Shown here: positions 16,494 through 25,969 of the stretch, one piece after another | Numbering within the stretch: the stretch's first letter is position 1 | Layout: each line of letters opens with the position of its first letter | Assembly (NCBI GenBank): GCA_934513205.1 | Contig: CAKSWU010000002.1 | Coordinates: 62,001-126,000, forward strand | Origin: an uncultured Faecalibacterium sp. | GTDB lineage: Bacteria > Bacillota > Clostridia > Oscillospirales > Ruminococcaceae | DNA: 64,000 nucleotides | Reading direction: 5' to 3' | Program-made: the position numbers and the translations under genes | The notes under the pieces: generated by a model | Told to the model about the DNA's origin: nothing | The model's input: only the letters and a program-made list of their open reading frames with translations | Database searches by the model: none

Positions 16494-17591
16494 ATGGCAA
16501 AATACAAACGCCGTCCAAAGGTGAAGCGCTATCACCGCAGCTTTTACAGCCGCGGCACCCGCATCAGGCGGGGCGCGGGCATCGTGGTGCTGGTGCTGGC
16601 GGTGCTGGGCGCCGCGTGGCTGGCAGCGCCGCATGTGCTGGACTGGGCCACCCACACCTGGTATACCGTGGTACGGAACCGGGATCTGGAGGCCGAGTCC
16701 GCCTCCCGCGCGGCCTCCGAGGCCGCAGCCTCCTCGGCGGCGGTGACGGCGGCCTCCTCGCAGGCGGCATCGGAGCCGAAGCCGCAGTTTGACGCGCGCT
16801 CTGCTGCCGCCGGGACATGGGCGGAGCTGGACCCTGCATCCCTGACCGACGACGCGTCCATCCGGGCCGCCGCCCGGCAGCTGAAGGCGCAGAACGCAAG
16901 CTATGCGCTGATCCCGCTGAAGGAGGTGGACGGCACCATCCGCTATGCCTCCAAGGTTCCGGCAGCGTCCGGGAGCATTGCGCAGGACACGGTGGACCCG
17001 GCCCGCATCGCGGCGATCCTCCGGGAGGAAGAAATCATCCCGGCGGCAAAGCTGGCGGCCTTCAAAGACCCTGTCACGCCCCGCACCGACCGCAGCATGG
17101 GCATCCATTACGAGGGCACGATGCTGTGGATGGACGCGGTGGAAAACGGCAAACCGTGGCTGAACCCCTACTCCGATGCTGCGGTGCAGTATCTGGGCGA
17201 CCTTGTGGAGGAGCTGCAGGGCATGGGCTTTGAGCAGGTGGTGCTGACCAACGTCCAGTTCCCCCGGTTCAGCCGCAAACAGGACTACGGCGAGACCGGC
17301 GGGCTGTCCCGGGCAGACCGGCTGCGGGCAGACATCGACGCCCTGCAGACCCGGTTTGACGGCAGCGTGACTGTGTGGTTCAGCTATTCGCTGGACCAGT
17401 GCGAGAACACCAGCGATGTGCTGGACGCTGCGGCGCTGACGCTGGGCGTGCGCGAGCTGCTGGTGACGGCGGCGGGCGATGCGGACGCGGAGGCTCTTTC
17501 GGCGCTGGAAGCAGCAGCCCGGGAGGCGGGTGTCCGCAGTCTTGCACTGCAGTCCGCCGAGGGGACCCGGACCGTGTATGTTTCCGGTTGA
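16494..17591 (+). CDS. DUF4015-like putative glycoside hydrolase, membrane-anchored
   Basis: 365 residues. A basic N-terminus (KYKRRPKVKRYHR) precedes one membrane segment (~27-45), then an Ala/Ser/Glu-rich linker to ~100 and an extracytoplasmic domain. The domain has WLNPYSDAAVQYLGDLVEELQGMGF and VVLTNVQFPRF, the pattern of the PF13200/DUF4015 TIM-barrel family (there typically DYVRFP). The usual acidic residue of that motif is replaced by Asn, so hydrolase activity is uncertain. The signal anchor suggests an outside-facing domain tethered near the RnfDEA-like complex encoded just upstream. Confidence 0.6.
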   Translation: MAKYKRRPKVKRYHRSFYSRGTRIRRGAGIVVLVLAVLGAAWLAAPHVLDWATHTWYTVVRNRDLEAESASRAASEAAASSAAVTAASSQAASEPKPQFDARSAAAGTWAELDPASLTDDASIRAAARQLKAQNASYALIPLKEVDGTIRYASKVPAASGSIAQDTVDPARIAAILREEEIIPAAKLAAFKDPVTPRTDRSMGIHYEGTMLWMDAVENGKPWLNPYSDAAVQYLGDLVEELQGMGFEQVVLTNVQFPRFSRKQDYGETGGLSRADRLRADIDALQTRFDGSVTVWFSYSLDQCENTSDVLDAAALTLGVRELLVTAAGDADAEALSALEAAAREAGVRSLALQSAEGTRTVYVSG

Positions 17592-17632
17592 CCAGTGGGA
17601 AACTGTTTTTATGGGAAAGTGAGGAATCGACT

Positions 17633-18925
17633 ATGAACACCAAGGCCTGCTTTGCACCGGCCCACATCCTGCTGCCTTCCGAGCAGGTCCCGCTGGAACA
17701 GTGGGGCTGCATCGCCTGCGACCAGTTCACCAGCGACCGGGACTACTGGAAAAAGGCAGAGGCTGCCGCCTCCGGCAGCCCCAGCACGCTGGATCTGATC
17801 CTGCCGGAGGTGTATCTGGAGGACGGCGATGCGGACGAGCGCATCGCGAAGATCCACGCAGCGATGCAGGACTACGCCCAAAACGTGCTGACCCGCAGCG
17901 TGGACGGCTTTGTCTATGTGGAGCGCACCGAGCAGAGCGGCAGGGTGCGGCAGGGTCTGGTGGGCATGGTGGACCTGGAAGCTTACAGCTACCGCCGGGG
18001 CGAAAAATGCACCGTGCGCCCCAGCGAGAGCACGGTGGAAAGCCGCATCCCGCCCCGCATGAAGGTGCGCACCGGCGCGGTGCTGGAAACGCCCCATATT
18101 ATGATGCTGGCAGACGATCCGGAGTGCACCCTCATCGAGCCGGTCGCCGCCCGCAAGGCGGAGCTGCGCAAGGTGTACGAGGGCGAGCTGATGCTGGGCG
18201 GCGGGCACATTGCCGGCTGGGCGGTGGAGGACCCCGCCCTCATCGAACAGATCGAAAACGCCCTGACTGCGCTGGGCAGTCCGGAGGCATTTGACCAAAA
18301 ATACCCCGATGCCACCCGCCGCGACCCGCTGACGCTGGCGGTGGGCGACGGCAATCATTCGCTGGCGACTGCCAAAGCCTGCTGGGAGCAGCTGAAGCAG
18401 ACCCTGACCCCGGAGCAGGCGGAGAACCACCCCGCCCGCTGGTGTCTAGCAGAGGTGTGCAACGTGCACTCGCCCGCCATTGAGATCGAGCCCATCCACC
18501 GGGTGCTGTTCAACGTGGACTGCGCCGCCGTGCTGCTGGCGCTGATCACATGGAGCGACGCCAACATGGCGGGCTGCTGCTTTGGCGGCAGCAAACAGCA
18601 GCCCTTTACGCTGGCAGGCCCCCACATGGCCAATGTGCTCAGCTTCGAGGAGCCCACTGCACCGCTGACCGTGGGCACCATTGATGAATTTATCGAGTAT
18701 TACATGGAGCGCCACCCGGAAGCAAGGGTGGACTATGTCCACGATGAGCCCGCTGTCCGTGCTTTGTGCCAAAAGGGCGCAGTGGCGTTTTTGATGCCGC
18801 CCTTTGCCAAGAGCGACCTGTTCAAGGGCGTGGTGATGGGGGGCGTGCTGCCCCGCAAGACCTTCAGCATGGGCCACGCGGAGGAAAAGCGCTATTATAT
18901 CGAGTGCAGAAAGATCACAGAATAA
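17633..18925 (+). CDS. DUF1015 family protein
   Basis: 430 residues. PF06245/COG4198 proteins are widespread in anaerobes and uncharacterised. Signature: [26 protein letters not shown] at the N-terminus, [26 protein letters not shown], and the family's [16 protein letters not shown] near residue 240. No membrane segment. In many genomes the gene lies near serine/phosphoglycerate genes, but not here. AGTGAGGAATCGACT precedes the ATG. It lies 41 bases after the DUF4015 gene and 10 before the helicase. Confidence 0.85.
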   Translation: MNTKACFAPAHILLPSEQVPLEQWGCIACDQFTSDRDYWKKAEAAASGSPSTLDLILPEVYLEDGDADERIAKIHAAMQDYAQNVLTRSVDGFVYVERTEQSGRVRQGLVGMVDLEAYSYRRGEKCTVRPSESTVESRIPPRMKVRTGAVLETPHIMMLADDPECTLIEPVAARKAELRKVYEGELMLGGGHIAGWAVEDPALIEQIENALTALGSPEAFDQKYPDATRRDPLTLAVGDGNHSLATAKACWEQLKQTLTPEQAENHPARWCLAEVCNVHSPAIEIEPIHRVLFNVDCAAVLLALITWSDANMAGCCFGGSKQQPFTLAGPHMANVLSFEEPTAPLTVGTIDEFIEYYMERHPEARVDYVHDEPAVRALCQKGAVAFLMPPFAKSDLFKGVVMGGVLPRKTFSMGHAEEKRYYIECRKITE

Positions 18926-18935
18926 CAGGAGAACC

Positions 18936-20804
18936 ATGACTTTTAAAGAACTGAATCTGTCCGCCCCGCTCCTGCGCGCCGTGCAGGAGGCAGGCTACGA
19001 GACCCCGTCGCCCATTCAGGCGGCAGCCATCCCGCCGGTGCTGGCGGGCAAAGACCTGATGGGCTGCGCCCAGACCGGCACCGGCAAAACGGCAGCCTTT
19101 GCGCTGCCCATGCTGGACCGGCTGAGCGCCGCCGCGCCCCGCCGCAAGGGTGCCATCCGCGCCTTGATCCTGACCCCCACACGGGAGCTTGCCTTGCAGA
19201 TCGGCGAGAGCTTTGACGCCTACGGCAAGTACCTCAAGCTGCGCAGTGCCGTCATTTTTGGCGGCGTGGGGCAGGCACCGCAGGTGGAGACGCTGAAAAA
19301 AGGCGTGGACATCCTCATCGCCTGCCCGGGCCGGCTGAACGACCTGATCGGGCAGGGCTTCATCGACCTGTCCGCACTGGAGATCTTTGTGCTGGACGAG
19401 GCCGACCGGATGCTGGACATGGGCTTTGTCCATGACGTGAAAAAGGTCATTGCAAAGCTGCCCAAGGTGCGCCAGAACCTGATGTTCAGCGCCACCATGC
19501 CAGCCGAGATCGAGCAGCTTGCCGCAGGCATCCTGCACGAGCCTGCCTTTGTCAAGGTGGACCCGGTGTCCAGCACCGTGGACCGCATCCAGCAGAGCCT
19601 GTACCATGTGGAAAAGGGCAACAAGAAGCTTTTGCTGCCGTGGCTCATCAAAAATCTGCAGCCGCCGGTGGTCAACGCGCTGGTGTTCAGCCGCACCAAG
19701 CACGGCGCGGACAAGATCGCAAAGGACCTGACCAGGCAGGGCATCCCCGCCGCCGCTATCCACGGCAATAAGAGCCAGACCGCCCGCGTCACCGCATTGG
19801 AGGACTTCAAGTCCGGCAAGACCAAGGTGCTGGTGGCGACCGATATCGCCGCCCGCGGCATCGACATCAGCGAGCTTTCCCATGTGTTCAACTACGACCT
19901 GCCCGAAGTGCCGGAGACCTATGTGCACCGCATCGGGCGCACCGCCCGCGCCGGTGCCGATGGTACCGCCGTCAGCTTCTGCGCCCCGGAGGAGCAGGAG
20001 TATCTGGCAGGCATCGAAAAACTGAACCGCCGTGCCATCCCGGTGGTGTCCGGCCATCCGTGGGACGGCGTGCCCGCCCCGGTGCGCCCGGAGCCTCCCG
20101 TGCGGGGCAAAAAGCCGAAGGCCGCTGCCGGACAGGCTCCACAGCAGCCGGAGCCGGAAAAACCGGCAAGACCCCAGAAAACTGAAAAAAAGGCTGCGCC
20201 CGCGCCCAAGGCACCGGAAAAACAGCCTGTAAAAACCAGAAAAGAGGAACCGCCTATGGACGATACCAAGCGTACTGCCGGCGGACGCAGCAACGACCGC
20301 CGTTCCAATTCAAACCGCACCCGCCGGGAGCAGAATGCCCCCGCCCGGGGCAGCAATGCCCAACCCAAATTCGACCCCCACTTTGTCAGCGCGCCGGAGG
20401 CCACCCCCCTGCGCCCTGCCAAGAAGGCTGCGCCCGCCGCCCCGGCAGCACCCGCCATCCGCAGTGCTGCCCAGCCTGCCCAGCAGAGCGCCCCCAAGGG
20501 CCGCCGCAATGACCGGACGGACCGCAGCGAGCAGCGCAATGCCCGCCCCGCAGCCCAGAACAACAATGCCCGCTCTGCCCGCAGTGAGCGCGGCAGCGCA
20601 GGCAGTCAGAGCCGTCCCGGCAGCGCACCCCGCGCCCCCAAGGCCGAGCCTGCCCGCCGGGGCCGCGCCGTCCGGGACGATGACCCGGGCCTTGTGCTCA
20701 TCAGCCGCCGCCCGCCGCAGCAGAAGTTCTCCAGCTTTGAGGAGTATATGGATGCCCACGGCGGTGCCACCGCCCCCATCGAGGACCATAGCGAAGAAGT
20801 ATGA
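18936..20804 (+). CDS. DEAD-box RNA helicase (RhlE-like) with long disordered tail
   Basis: 622 residues. Core helicase (1-~375): Q motif [11 protein letters not shown], motif [17 protein letters not shown], motif II DEAD, motif [17 protein letters not shown] (V) and [10 protein letters not shown] (VI). The last ~250 residues are low complexity, Pro/Ala/Arg/Gln-rich with repeated RxNDRxxR and SARSERGS patches, typical of RNA-binding or condensate-forming tails, ending in an ordered [11 protein letters not shown] segment. AGGAG precedes the ATG. The stop overlaps rlmA by four bases, consistent with an rRNA-maturation link. Confidence 0.94.
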   Translation: MTFKELNLSAPLLRAVQEAGYETPSPIQAAAIPPVLAGKDLMGCAQTGTGKTAAFALPMLDRLSAAAPRRKGAIRALILTPTRELALQIGESFDAYGKYLKLRSAVIFGGVGQAPQVETLKKGVDILIACPGRLNDLIGQGFIDLSALEIFVLDEADRMLDMGFVHDVKKVIAKLPKVRQNLMFSATMPAEIEQLAAGILHEPAFVKVDPVSSTVDRIQQSLYHVEKGNKKLLLPWLIKNLQPPVVNALVFSRTKHGADKIAKDLTRQGIPAAAIHGNKSQTARVTALEDFKSGKTKVLVATDIAARGIDISELSHVFNYDLPEVPETYVHRIGRTARAGADGTAVSFCAPEEQEYLAGIEKLNRRAIPVVSGHPWDGVPAPVRPEPPVRGKKPKAAAGQAPQQPEPEKPARPQKTEKKAAPAPKAPEKQPVKTRKEEPPMDDTKRTAGGRSNDRRSNSNRTRREQNAPARGSNAQPKFDPHFVSAPEATPLRPAKKAAPAAPAAPAIRSAAQPAQQSAPKGRRNDRTDRSEQRNARPAAQNNNARSARSERGSAGSQSRPGSAPRAPKAEPARRGRAVRDDDPGLVLISRRPPQQKFSSFEEYMDAHGGATAPIEDHSEEV

Positions 20805-21646
20805 GACAGTCGTCCTTTGCCCCGTGGCAGTGCCCGCTGTGCGGCGCACCGCTTTGCGGGGACACCACTCTGAAATGCCCGCAGGGCCACTGCTTTGACC
20901 GGGCAAAAGAAGGCTACTGGCACCTTTTGCCGGTGCAGAGCATGCGCACCAAAGCCCCCGGCGACAGCAAGGAGATGGTGGCGGCCCGCCGCGCTTTCCT
21001 GAACGCCGGATACTACGGCATCTTCGGGCAGGCGCTGGGGGAGCTGTGCACCGAATACGGCGTGCCCGCCGCCCCGGATGCCCCGCTGCATCTGCTGGAT
21101 GCGGGCTGCGGCGAGGGCTGGTACGACCGCTGCATCGCGCAGGCGTTTGCCGCCGCCGGCAGACCGCTGCAGCTGGCGGGGTTCGATATCGCAAAGCCTG
21201 CGGTGCGCCTTGCGGCAAAAGCTCTGCCCGCCGCGCAGTATGCGGTGGCGTCCAGCTTCAGCCAGCCGGTACGCACCGGCTGGGCGGATGTGCTGCTGAA
21301 CTGCTTTTCGCCCTTTGCGCAGGAGGAGTTCTGCCGGGTGCTGCGTCCGGGCGGACGCATGATCTATGTGGTGCCGGGGGCAGAGCATCTGTACCAGATG
21401 AAAGCCGTGCTCTACCAGACGCCCTATAAAAACCCGGTGCAGCAGGTGGAGTACCCGGGCTTTGCCGCCCTTGCCGAGCGGGAGGTGTCCGGCACCATCA
21501 CGGTGCCCCATCAGCAGCTGGAAGCCCTGTTCGCCATGACCCCCTATTACTGGAAAACGCCCCGGGACGGTGCGGCGCGTCTTGCCGCTCTGCCGGAGCT
21601 GACCACGGAGATCAGCTTCCGTTTTCTGGTGTTCGAACGGCAGTGA
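20801..21646 (+). CDS. rlmA: 23S rRNA (guanine-N1-)-methyltransferase RlmA family
   Basis: 281 residues. N-terminal zinc ribbon [10 protein letters not shown]...[10 protein letters not shown] (four Cys), then [13 protein letters not shown] [28 protein letters not shown] (RlmA-specific) and the SAM loop [31 protein letters not shown] and a C-terminal substrate domain complete the family pattern. Methylates N1 of a guanine in helix 35 of 23S rRNA; RlmA(I) versus RlmA(II) cannot be told apart here. Translationally coupled to the helicase gene; strong terminator after it. Confidence 0.9.
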   Translation: MRQSSFAPWQCPLCGAPLCGDTTLKCPQGHCFDRAKEGYWHLLPVQSMRTKAPGDSKEMVAARRAFLNAGYYGIFGQALGELCTEYGVPAAPDAPLHLLDAGCGEGWYDRCIAQAFAAAGRPLQLAGFDIAKPAVRLAAKALPAAQYAVASSFSQPVRTGWADVLLNCFSPFAQEEFCRVLRPGGRMIYVVPGAEHLYQMKAVLYQTPYKNPVQQVEYPGFAALAEREVSGTITVPHQQLEALFAMTPYYWKTPRDGAARLAALPELTTEISFRFLVFERQ

Positions 21647-21678
21647 GGGCCTTTCCCCGCAGAAAAAACCGAAAAAAC

Positions 21679-21731
21679 GATCCCGGTCTGTCCGATGCAG
21701 CTTTTGCAGATGGACGGGCCGGGATCTTTTT
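21679..21731 (+). terminator. Terminator ending the rpe-rlmA run
   Basis: GATCCCGGTCTGTCC (21679-21693) pairs with GGACGGGCCGGGATC (21712-21726) with two G-U pairs, followed by TTTTT. Confidence 0.85.
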
Positions 21732-21832
21732 GCGTGTTGAAGGGCGGTTCAGCGCATAGGACTGGTACAGCGGGGCATCGCGCCGTGGGCCTTGCCCACC
21801 TCAGCACTGCCGCTGCGGATGCGTTTGTTTTG

Positions 21833-22486
21833 TTACAGAGCGCCCTGCTCCAGCAGCCGCTGCACCTCGCAAAGGCTGCTGCACTCTGCGGTGTACAACC
21901 GGCGCATCTCGTCGTTGGCGGGGGCAAGGTCCGGCACCATCACGGTGATAAAGCCCCCGGCAGCCCCGGCGCGCACCCCGTTGTAGCTGTCCTCCAGCAC
22001 CAGCGTCTGGCACGGCGGGGTGCCCAGCGCCTCGGCGGTGCGCAGAAAGATCTCCGGGTCCGGCTTGGAAGCGGAGAACTGCTCCCCGGACATGATGACC
22101 GCAAAGTGCCGGGCCATGTCCCAGCCGTTCAGGTGGTGCAGGATGGACGCCATCCGGCTGGAGGACGCCACCGCCATGGGGATGTGCCGCTGCTCCAGAT
22201 AGGCGACCAGCTCGTCCAGCCCCGGCATTTTGGGCGGCGGAGCCTGAAAGGCCGTTGCAGCCTGCGCGCGCAGCGCCGCGATGATGGCATCGGGGTCGCA
22301 GTCCGGCCCGTAGAACCGGCGCAGCACCGCCCGCATGGAGTCGCCCGCCGTGCCCCGGGCGGCGACGTCCAGCCCCTGCTTGTAGGGCAGACCCAGCGTT
22401 GCCAGCGCCGGGGCCCACAGGGTGGCCCAGACCCGCTCGGTGTCGAACATCAGCCCGTCCATATCAAAGATCACGCTCTTGACCAT
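21833..22486 (-). CDS. HAD-superfamily hydrolase (beta-phosphoglucomutase-like)
   Basis: 217 residues. Starts MVKSVIFDMDGLMFDTE (nucleophile DxD motif), has a four-helix cap, VASSSR (motif II Ser), SKPDPEIFL (motif III Lys) and LVLEDSYNGVRAG (motif IV acidic pair). Subfamily IA hydrolases of this kind act on sugar phosphates or other small phosphomonoesters; the substrate is not deducible. GGGAGGACTG precedes the start. Monocistronic; the 100 bases downstream hold no clear terminator of its own. Confidence 0.88.
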   Translation of the reverse strand: MVKSVIFDMDGLMFDTERVWATLWAPALATLGLPYKQGLDVAARGTAGDSMRAVLRRFYGPDCDPDAIIAALRAQAATAFQAPPPKMPGLDELVAYLEQRHIPMAVASSSRMASILHHLNGWDMARHFAVIMSGEQFSASKPDPEIFLRTAEALGTPPCQTLVLEDSYNGVRAGAAGGFITVMVPDLAPANDEMRRLYTAECSSLCEVQRLLEQGAL

Positions 22487-22614
22487 AAAAACAGTCCTCC
22501 CCTCAAAACCCTTCGGATACGCCTATTGTAGCATACTTTGTGCAGTCTGCACAGACAAAAGCAGGCAATTTCGCGCAACTTAACAGGGCCAGACATGAAA
22601 GATTTTTCGCTTCC

Positions 22615-22642
22615 TTGCAAATTGATTTCATGTTATTATAAT
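22615..22642 (+). promoter_or_regulatory. Promoter of ilvE
   Basis: TTGCAA (22615-22620), 16-base spacer, consensus TATAAT (22637-22642). The ~65-base leader shows no T-box or leader peptide. Confidence 0.75.
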
Positions 22643-22714
22643 AGAAAACAACATTCGGCGTTTGCGCCGCGCCGCTTCGGCTGCGCCCGCGATCAGGAAA
22701 GAGGGAAAGATAAT

Positions 22715-23794
22715 ATGCTGGATATCAAGATCACCCGCACCGCTTCGCCCAAGCAGAAGCCTGCGGACGAGACCAAACTGGGCTTCGGCAAGAAGTTCAC
22801 CGACCATATGTTCGTCATGGATTATACCGAGGGCGAAGGCTGGCACGATGCCCGTGTCGTGCCCTACGCTCCCTTTGAGCTGGACCCTGCCACCGTGGTA
22901 TTCCACTATGCGCAGGAGATCTTTGAAGGCATGAAGGCCTACCGCACCGCGGACGACACCATCCAGCTGTTCCGCCCGGACTGCAATGCAAAGCGTTTTC
23001 AGGACTCTGCCGACCGTCTGTGCATCCCCAAGATCCCGGTAGAGGACTACATTCAGGCCGTGGAAACGCTGGTGGACGTGGAACGCGACTGGGTGCCCCA
23101 CACCGATGGCGCTTCCCTGTATATCCGCCCCTTCATCTTTGCCAATGACGTGGGTCTGGGCGTGCACGCCTCCAAGCACTACATCTTCTGCATCATCTGC
23201 GCCCCCTCCGGCGCATACTACGCCGAGGGCATCGACCCGGTGCGCATCTATGTGGAGGACGAGTACATCCGCGCCGCCCCGGGCCTGACCGGCTTTACCA
23301 AGTGCGGCGGCAACTACGCAGCCTCCATCAAGGCCGGTGAGCTGGCCGAGGAGCAGGGCTACGCACAGGTGCTGTGGCTGGACGGTGTGGAGAAGAAGTA
23401 CGTCGAGGAAGTCGGTAGCATGAACATCATGTTCAAGATCGACGGCAAGGTGTACACCGCCGCCACCGTGGGCACCGTCCTGCCCGGCGTCACCCGCCGC
23501 AGCTGCATCGAGCTGCTGAAGGACTGGGGCTATGAGGTGGTGGAAGGCAAGATCGCCATTGCCGACATCATGGCAGCTGCCCACGAAGGCAAGCTGGAAG
23601 AAGTGTTCGGCACCGGCACCGCCGCTGTCGTTTCTCCCGTCAAGGAGCTGGTGTGGAAGGGCGAGCACGCCTACATCGGCGATGGCAAGATCGGCCCCGT
23701 TACCCAGAAACTGTACGACACCATGACCGGGATGCAGTGGGGCAAGATCCCCGACACCAAGGGCTGGATCGTTCCGGTGGAAAAGAAGAACTGA
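22715..23794 (+). CDS. ilvE: Branched-chain amino acid aminotransferase
   Basis: 359 residues, class IV PLP enzyme of the longer (eukaryote/Firmicutes-type) group. Transaminates Leu, Ile and Val with 2-oxoglutarate. Visible: FHYAQEIFEGMKAYR, RLCIPKIP, LYIRPFIFA, and the PLP lysine in GFTKCGGNYAAS, then EVGSMNIMF and GVTRRS for phosphate and substrate binding; the FGTGTAAVVSPV block near the end. ATG 22715 follows GAGGGAAAGA; the open frame extends upstream through the promoter without homology. Single gene followed by an inverted repeat. Confidence 0.96.
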   Translation: MLDIKITRTASPKQKPADETKLGFGKKFTDHMFVMDYTEGEGWHDARVVPYAPFELDPATVVFHYAQEIFEGMKAYRTADDTIQLFRPDCNAKRFQDSADRLCIPKIPVEDYIQAVETLVDVERDWVPHTDGASLYIRPFIFANDVGLGVHASKHYIFCIICAPSGAYYAEGIDPVRIYVEDEYIRAAPGLTGFTKCGGNYAASIKAGELAEEQGYAQVLWLDGVEKKYVEEVGSMNIMFKIDGKVYTAATVGTVLPGVTRRSCIELLKDWGYEVVEGKIAIADIMAAAHEGKLEEVFGTGTAAVVSPVKELVWKGEHAYIGDGKIGPVTQKLYDTMTGMQWGKIPDTKGWIVPVEKKN

Positions 23795-23833
23795 CCCGGA
23801 GCGCCCCTGCAAAACCTCCCTGTTCAGAATGCT

Positions 23834-23870
23834 GCAAACGCCGCCGGGCTGACCTACCGGCGGCGTTTGC
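23834..23870 (+). terminator. Hairpin after ilvE (terminator-like, weak U-tract)
   Basis: Perfect 14-bp stem GCAAACGCCGCCGG (23834-23847) with CCGGCGGCGTTTGC (23857-23870). A good U-run is lacking; a run of nine G (23877-23885) follows instead. Confidence 0.55.
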
Positions 23871-23928
23871 TGTATCGGGGGGGGGACAAGCCCGCCATCC
23901 CCGCCGCCACGACCCGACCCGTGAAAAC

Positions 23929-23964
23929 GCAATCCCGGAACGCCCGCAGGCGTTCCGGGATTGC
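23929..23964. terminator. Second perfect inverted repeat downstream of ilvE
   Basis: 16-bp perfect stem GCAATCCCGGAACGCC (23929-23944) with GGCGTTCCGGGATTGC (23949-23964), 4-base loop. On the minus strand it is followed by GTTTTC, so it would terminate antisense transcription; on the plus strand it has no U-run. Confidence 0.45.
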
Positions 23965-24052
23965 AAATAAAAAATACAATTCCGCGGATCATGCCCAGAG
24001 CAAAGCGGCGGGCATTTCAAATCGTCCCGCCCTGCCATTGCCGCGCTGGTGA

Positions 24053-24081
24053 TTGCAATTGCCGCCGTGTGGTGCTACACT
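24053..24081 (+). promoter_or_regulatory. Promoter of the esterase / ATP-grasp cluster
   Basis: TTGCAA (24053-24058), 17-base spacer, TACACT (24076-24081), about 63 bases before the first esterase. Confidence 0.7.
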
Positions 24082-24144
24082 ACCCATAGAGGATATGGGC
24101 TTGCCGCCCGTTTCCCCGCAGGAAGATTTGAGAGGAACACCACT

Positions 24145-24915
24145 ATGGTCAAAAAATGGAGCGTGAGCTACCCCGCTGTGGACGGCACCCAGCAGCGCAG
24201 AGTTTATGTTTATCTGCCCACCATGTACGAATCCCAGCCGGACCGCCGGTATCCGGTGCTGTACATGTTTGACGGTCAGAATGTCTTTTTCAACGAGGAT
24301 GCCACCTACGGCAAAAGCTGGGGCGTGGCGGATTATCTGGACTACACCGACACCCCGCTGATCGTGGCGGCGGTGGAATGCAACGCCGGCGCCAACAACG
24401 AGCGTCTGGTAGAGTATTCGCCCTACCGCTTCGATGACCCCACCTACGGCCACTTTGACGGCAGGGGACAGGCCACCATGAGCTGGTACATCCACCGGTT
24501 CAAGCCTTTCATCGACTGCAATTTCCGCACCCTGCCGGACCGGGAGCACACCTTCATCGGCGGCAGCAGCATGGGCGGGCTGATGAGCCTGTACGCGCTG
24601 CTGCAGTACAACGACACCTTCAGCCGGGCGGCGGCACTGTCGCCCTCCATCTGGGTGTCGCCGGAAAAGCTCTCCGGCCTTGTGGGCCGCGCAAAGCTGG
24701 AGCCGGGCACCGTGCTGTACATGGACTACGGCTCCCGGGAAATGGGCAATCACGAGGGCATCCGCCGGGACTTTGCACAGCTGACCGAAAAGCTCATGGT
24801 CCGGGGCATCCACCTGACCGCCCGCCTTGTGCCCGGCGGCACCCACTGCGAAGCCAGCTGGGAAAAACAGCTGCCCTTCGTGTTCCACACTCTGATGTAT
24901 GAGGTGGGGGAGTAA
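24145..24915 (+). CDS. Esterase-D family alpha/beta hydrolase (first of cluster)
   Basis: 256 residues. PF00756-type: YPVLYMFDGQNVFF, the oxyanion region, and nucleophile elbow FIGGSSMGGLMSLYAL (G-x-S-x-G, Ser near residue 140), with a candidate acid in LYMDYGS and His in PGGTHCEASWEKQLP. No signal peptide, so cytoplasmic. Short-chain acyl esters or siderophore/peptide esters are possible substrates; not deducible. Lies 125 bases upstream of a second, divergent esterase with a palindromic repeat between, and an ATP-grasp gene follows that. GAGAGG precedes the ATG. Confidence 0.85.
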   Translation: MVKKWSVSYPAVDGTQQRRVYVYLPTMYESQPDRRYPVLYMFDGQNVFFNEDATYGKSWGVADYLDYTDTPLIVAAVECNAGANNERLVEYSPYRFDDPTYGHFDGRGQATMSWYIHRFKPFIDCNFRTLPDREHTFIGGSSMGGLMSLYALLQYNDTFSRAAALSPSIWVSPEKLSGLVGRAKLEPGTVLYMDYGSREMGNHEGIRRDFAQLTEKLMVRGIHLTARLVPGGTHCEASWEKQLPFVFHTLMYEVGE

Positions 24916-24916
24916 C

Positions 24917-25018
24917 TCCCTCAGTCTCGCATTCGCTCGACAGCTCCCTCAAGGAGGGAGCCTTTAAGCCTCCCTCCTTGAGGGAGGTGGCACGGCGTGA
25001 GCCGTGACGGAAGGAGTT
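24917..25018. repeat. Palindromic interspersed repeat (variant) between the two esterase genes
   Basis: CTCCCTCAAGGAGGGAGCC and GCCTCCCTCCTTGAGGGAGG form hairpins; the CTCGCATTCGCTCGACAGCTCC and GTGGCACGGCGTGAGCCGTGACGGAAGGAG flanks resemble those of family 1. It fills the whole gap. Confidence 0.7.
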
Positions 25019-25040
25019 CTTCAATAAAGGAGGAAACACC

Positions 25041-25793
25041 ATGGAAATGCAGTATTTCAAGGATTACAGCCCGGCGCTGGGCAGGGACATGGAATGCAAG
25101 ATCTACGGTCACGCAGGCCGCCCCATGCTGTACATCCCCTGTCAGGACGGGCGGTTCTTCGACTTCGAGAACTTCCACATGAATGATACGCTGGCTCCGT
25201 GGATCGAGTCCGGTCAGATCATGGTGCTGTCCATCGACACCATGGACCGCGAGACCTGGTCCGACGCGCAGGGCAATCCCTATTGGCGTATCCGCCGCTA
25301 TGAGCAGTGGCTGCACTACATCGTGGACGAGGCTGTGCCCAAGGTGCAGTATCTGGCAAAGGAGCGCAACGGCTGGGACACGCTGCCCGGCGTCATCGCC
25401 TTTGGCTGCAGTCTGGGTGCCACCCACGCGGTGAACCTGTATCTGCGCCGCCCGGATGTGTTCTGCGGCTGCCTTGCCCTCAGCGGCATCTACACCGCCC
25501 ACTACGGCTTTGGCAATTACATGGACGAGCTGGTGTACATGAACTCGCCCGTGGATTACATGAAAAACTTCCCGGAGGACCACCCCTACATGCAGCTGTA
25601 CCGCAGCCAGAAGGCGGTCATCTGCTGCGGTCAGGGCGACTGGGAACAGCCGGACACCACATGGTTTTTGAAGCGCATCTTCGAGGCCAAGAACATCCCC
25701 ATCTGGGTGGACCTGTGGGGCCACGATGTCAACCACGACTGGAACTGGTGGTATAAGCAGGTGGCATATTACATGCCGTATATTCTGGGGTGA
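25041..25793 (+). CDS. Putative esterase, alpha/beta hydrolase fold (second of cluster)
   Basis: 250 residues. Weakly PF00756-like: LYIPCQDGRFFDFENF, DEAVPKVQYLAKERNGW, nucleophile elbow VIAFGCSLGATHAVN (Ser near 126), GIYTAHYGF, and a distinctive C-terminus with many aromatics (WVDLWGHDVNHDWNWWYKQV) that contains the likely catalytic His. The divergent elbow G-C-S-L-G and the extra Trp residues set it apart from the first esterase. No signal peptide. GAGG precedes the ATG. Functionally tied by position to the first esterase and the ATP-grasp ligase. Confidence 0.78.
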   Translation: MEMQYFKDYSPALGRDMECKIYGHAGRPMLYIPCQDGRFFDFENFHMNDTLAPWIESGQIMVLSIDTMDRETWSDAQGNPYWRIRRYEQWLHYIVDEAVPKVQYLAKERNGWDTLPGVIAFGCSLGATHAVNLYLRRPDVFCGCLALSGIYTAHYGFGNYMDELVYMNSPVDYMKNFPEDHPYMQLYRSQKAVICCGQGDWEQPDTTWFLKRIFEAKNIPIWVDLWGHDVNHDWNWWYKQVAYYMPYILG

Positions 25794-25797
25794 ACAG

Positions 25798-25939
25798 GCT
25801 CGCCCTCTCAGCCGCCTTCGGCGTCAGCTCCCCCAAAGGGGGAGCCTTTGGCAAAACCGTGAACTTTGCGGGGACTGCCAAGGCCTCTCCCTTTGGGAGA
25901 GGTGGCAAGACGCGGAGCGGCTTGACGGAGAGGGCGAGG
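25798..25939. repeat. Palindromic interspersed repeat, family 1 (full copy)
   Basis: 142 bases: GCTCGCCCTCTCAGCCGCC outer arm, CTCCCCCAAAGGGGGAG and CTCTCCCTTTGGGAGAG hairpins, and GACGGAGAGGGCGAGG outer arm. Same architecture as 2581-2717 and 61927-62067. It separates the second esterase from the ATP-grasp gene. Confidence 0.9.
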
Positions 25940-25969
25940 ACGCTATAGAGGAAAGAGGAATCACAAACC

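Noticed and set aside
22538..22714. N-terminal extension of IlvE
   Set aside because: Runs through the promoter; no homology before MLDIKI and a ribosome-binding site lies just upstream of 22715.
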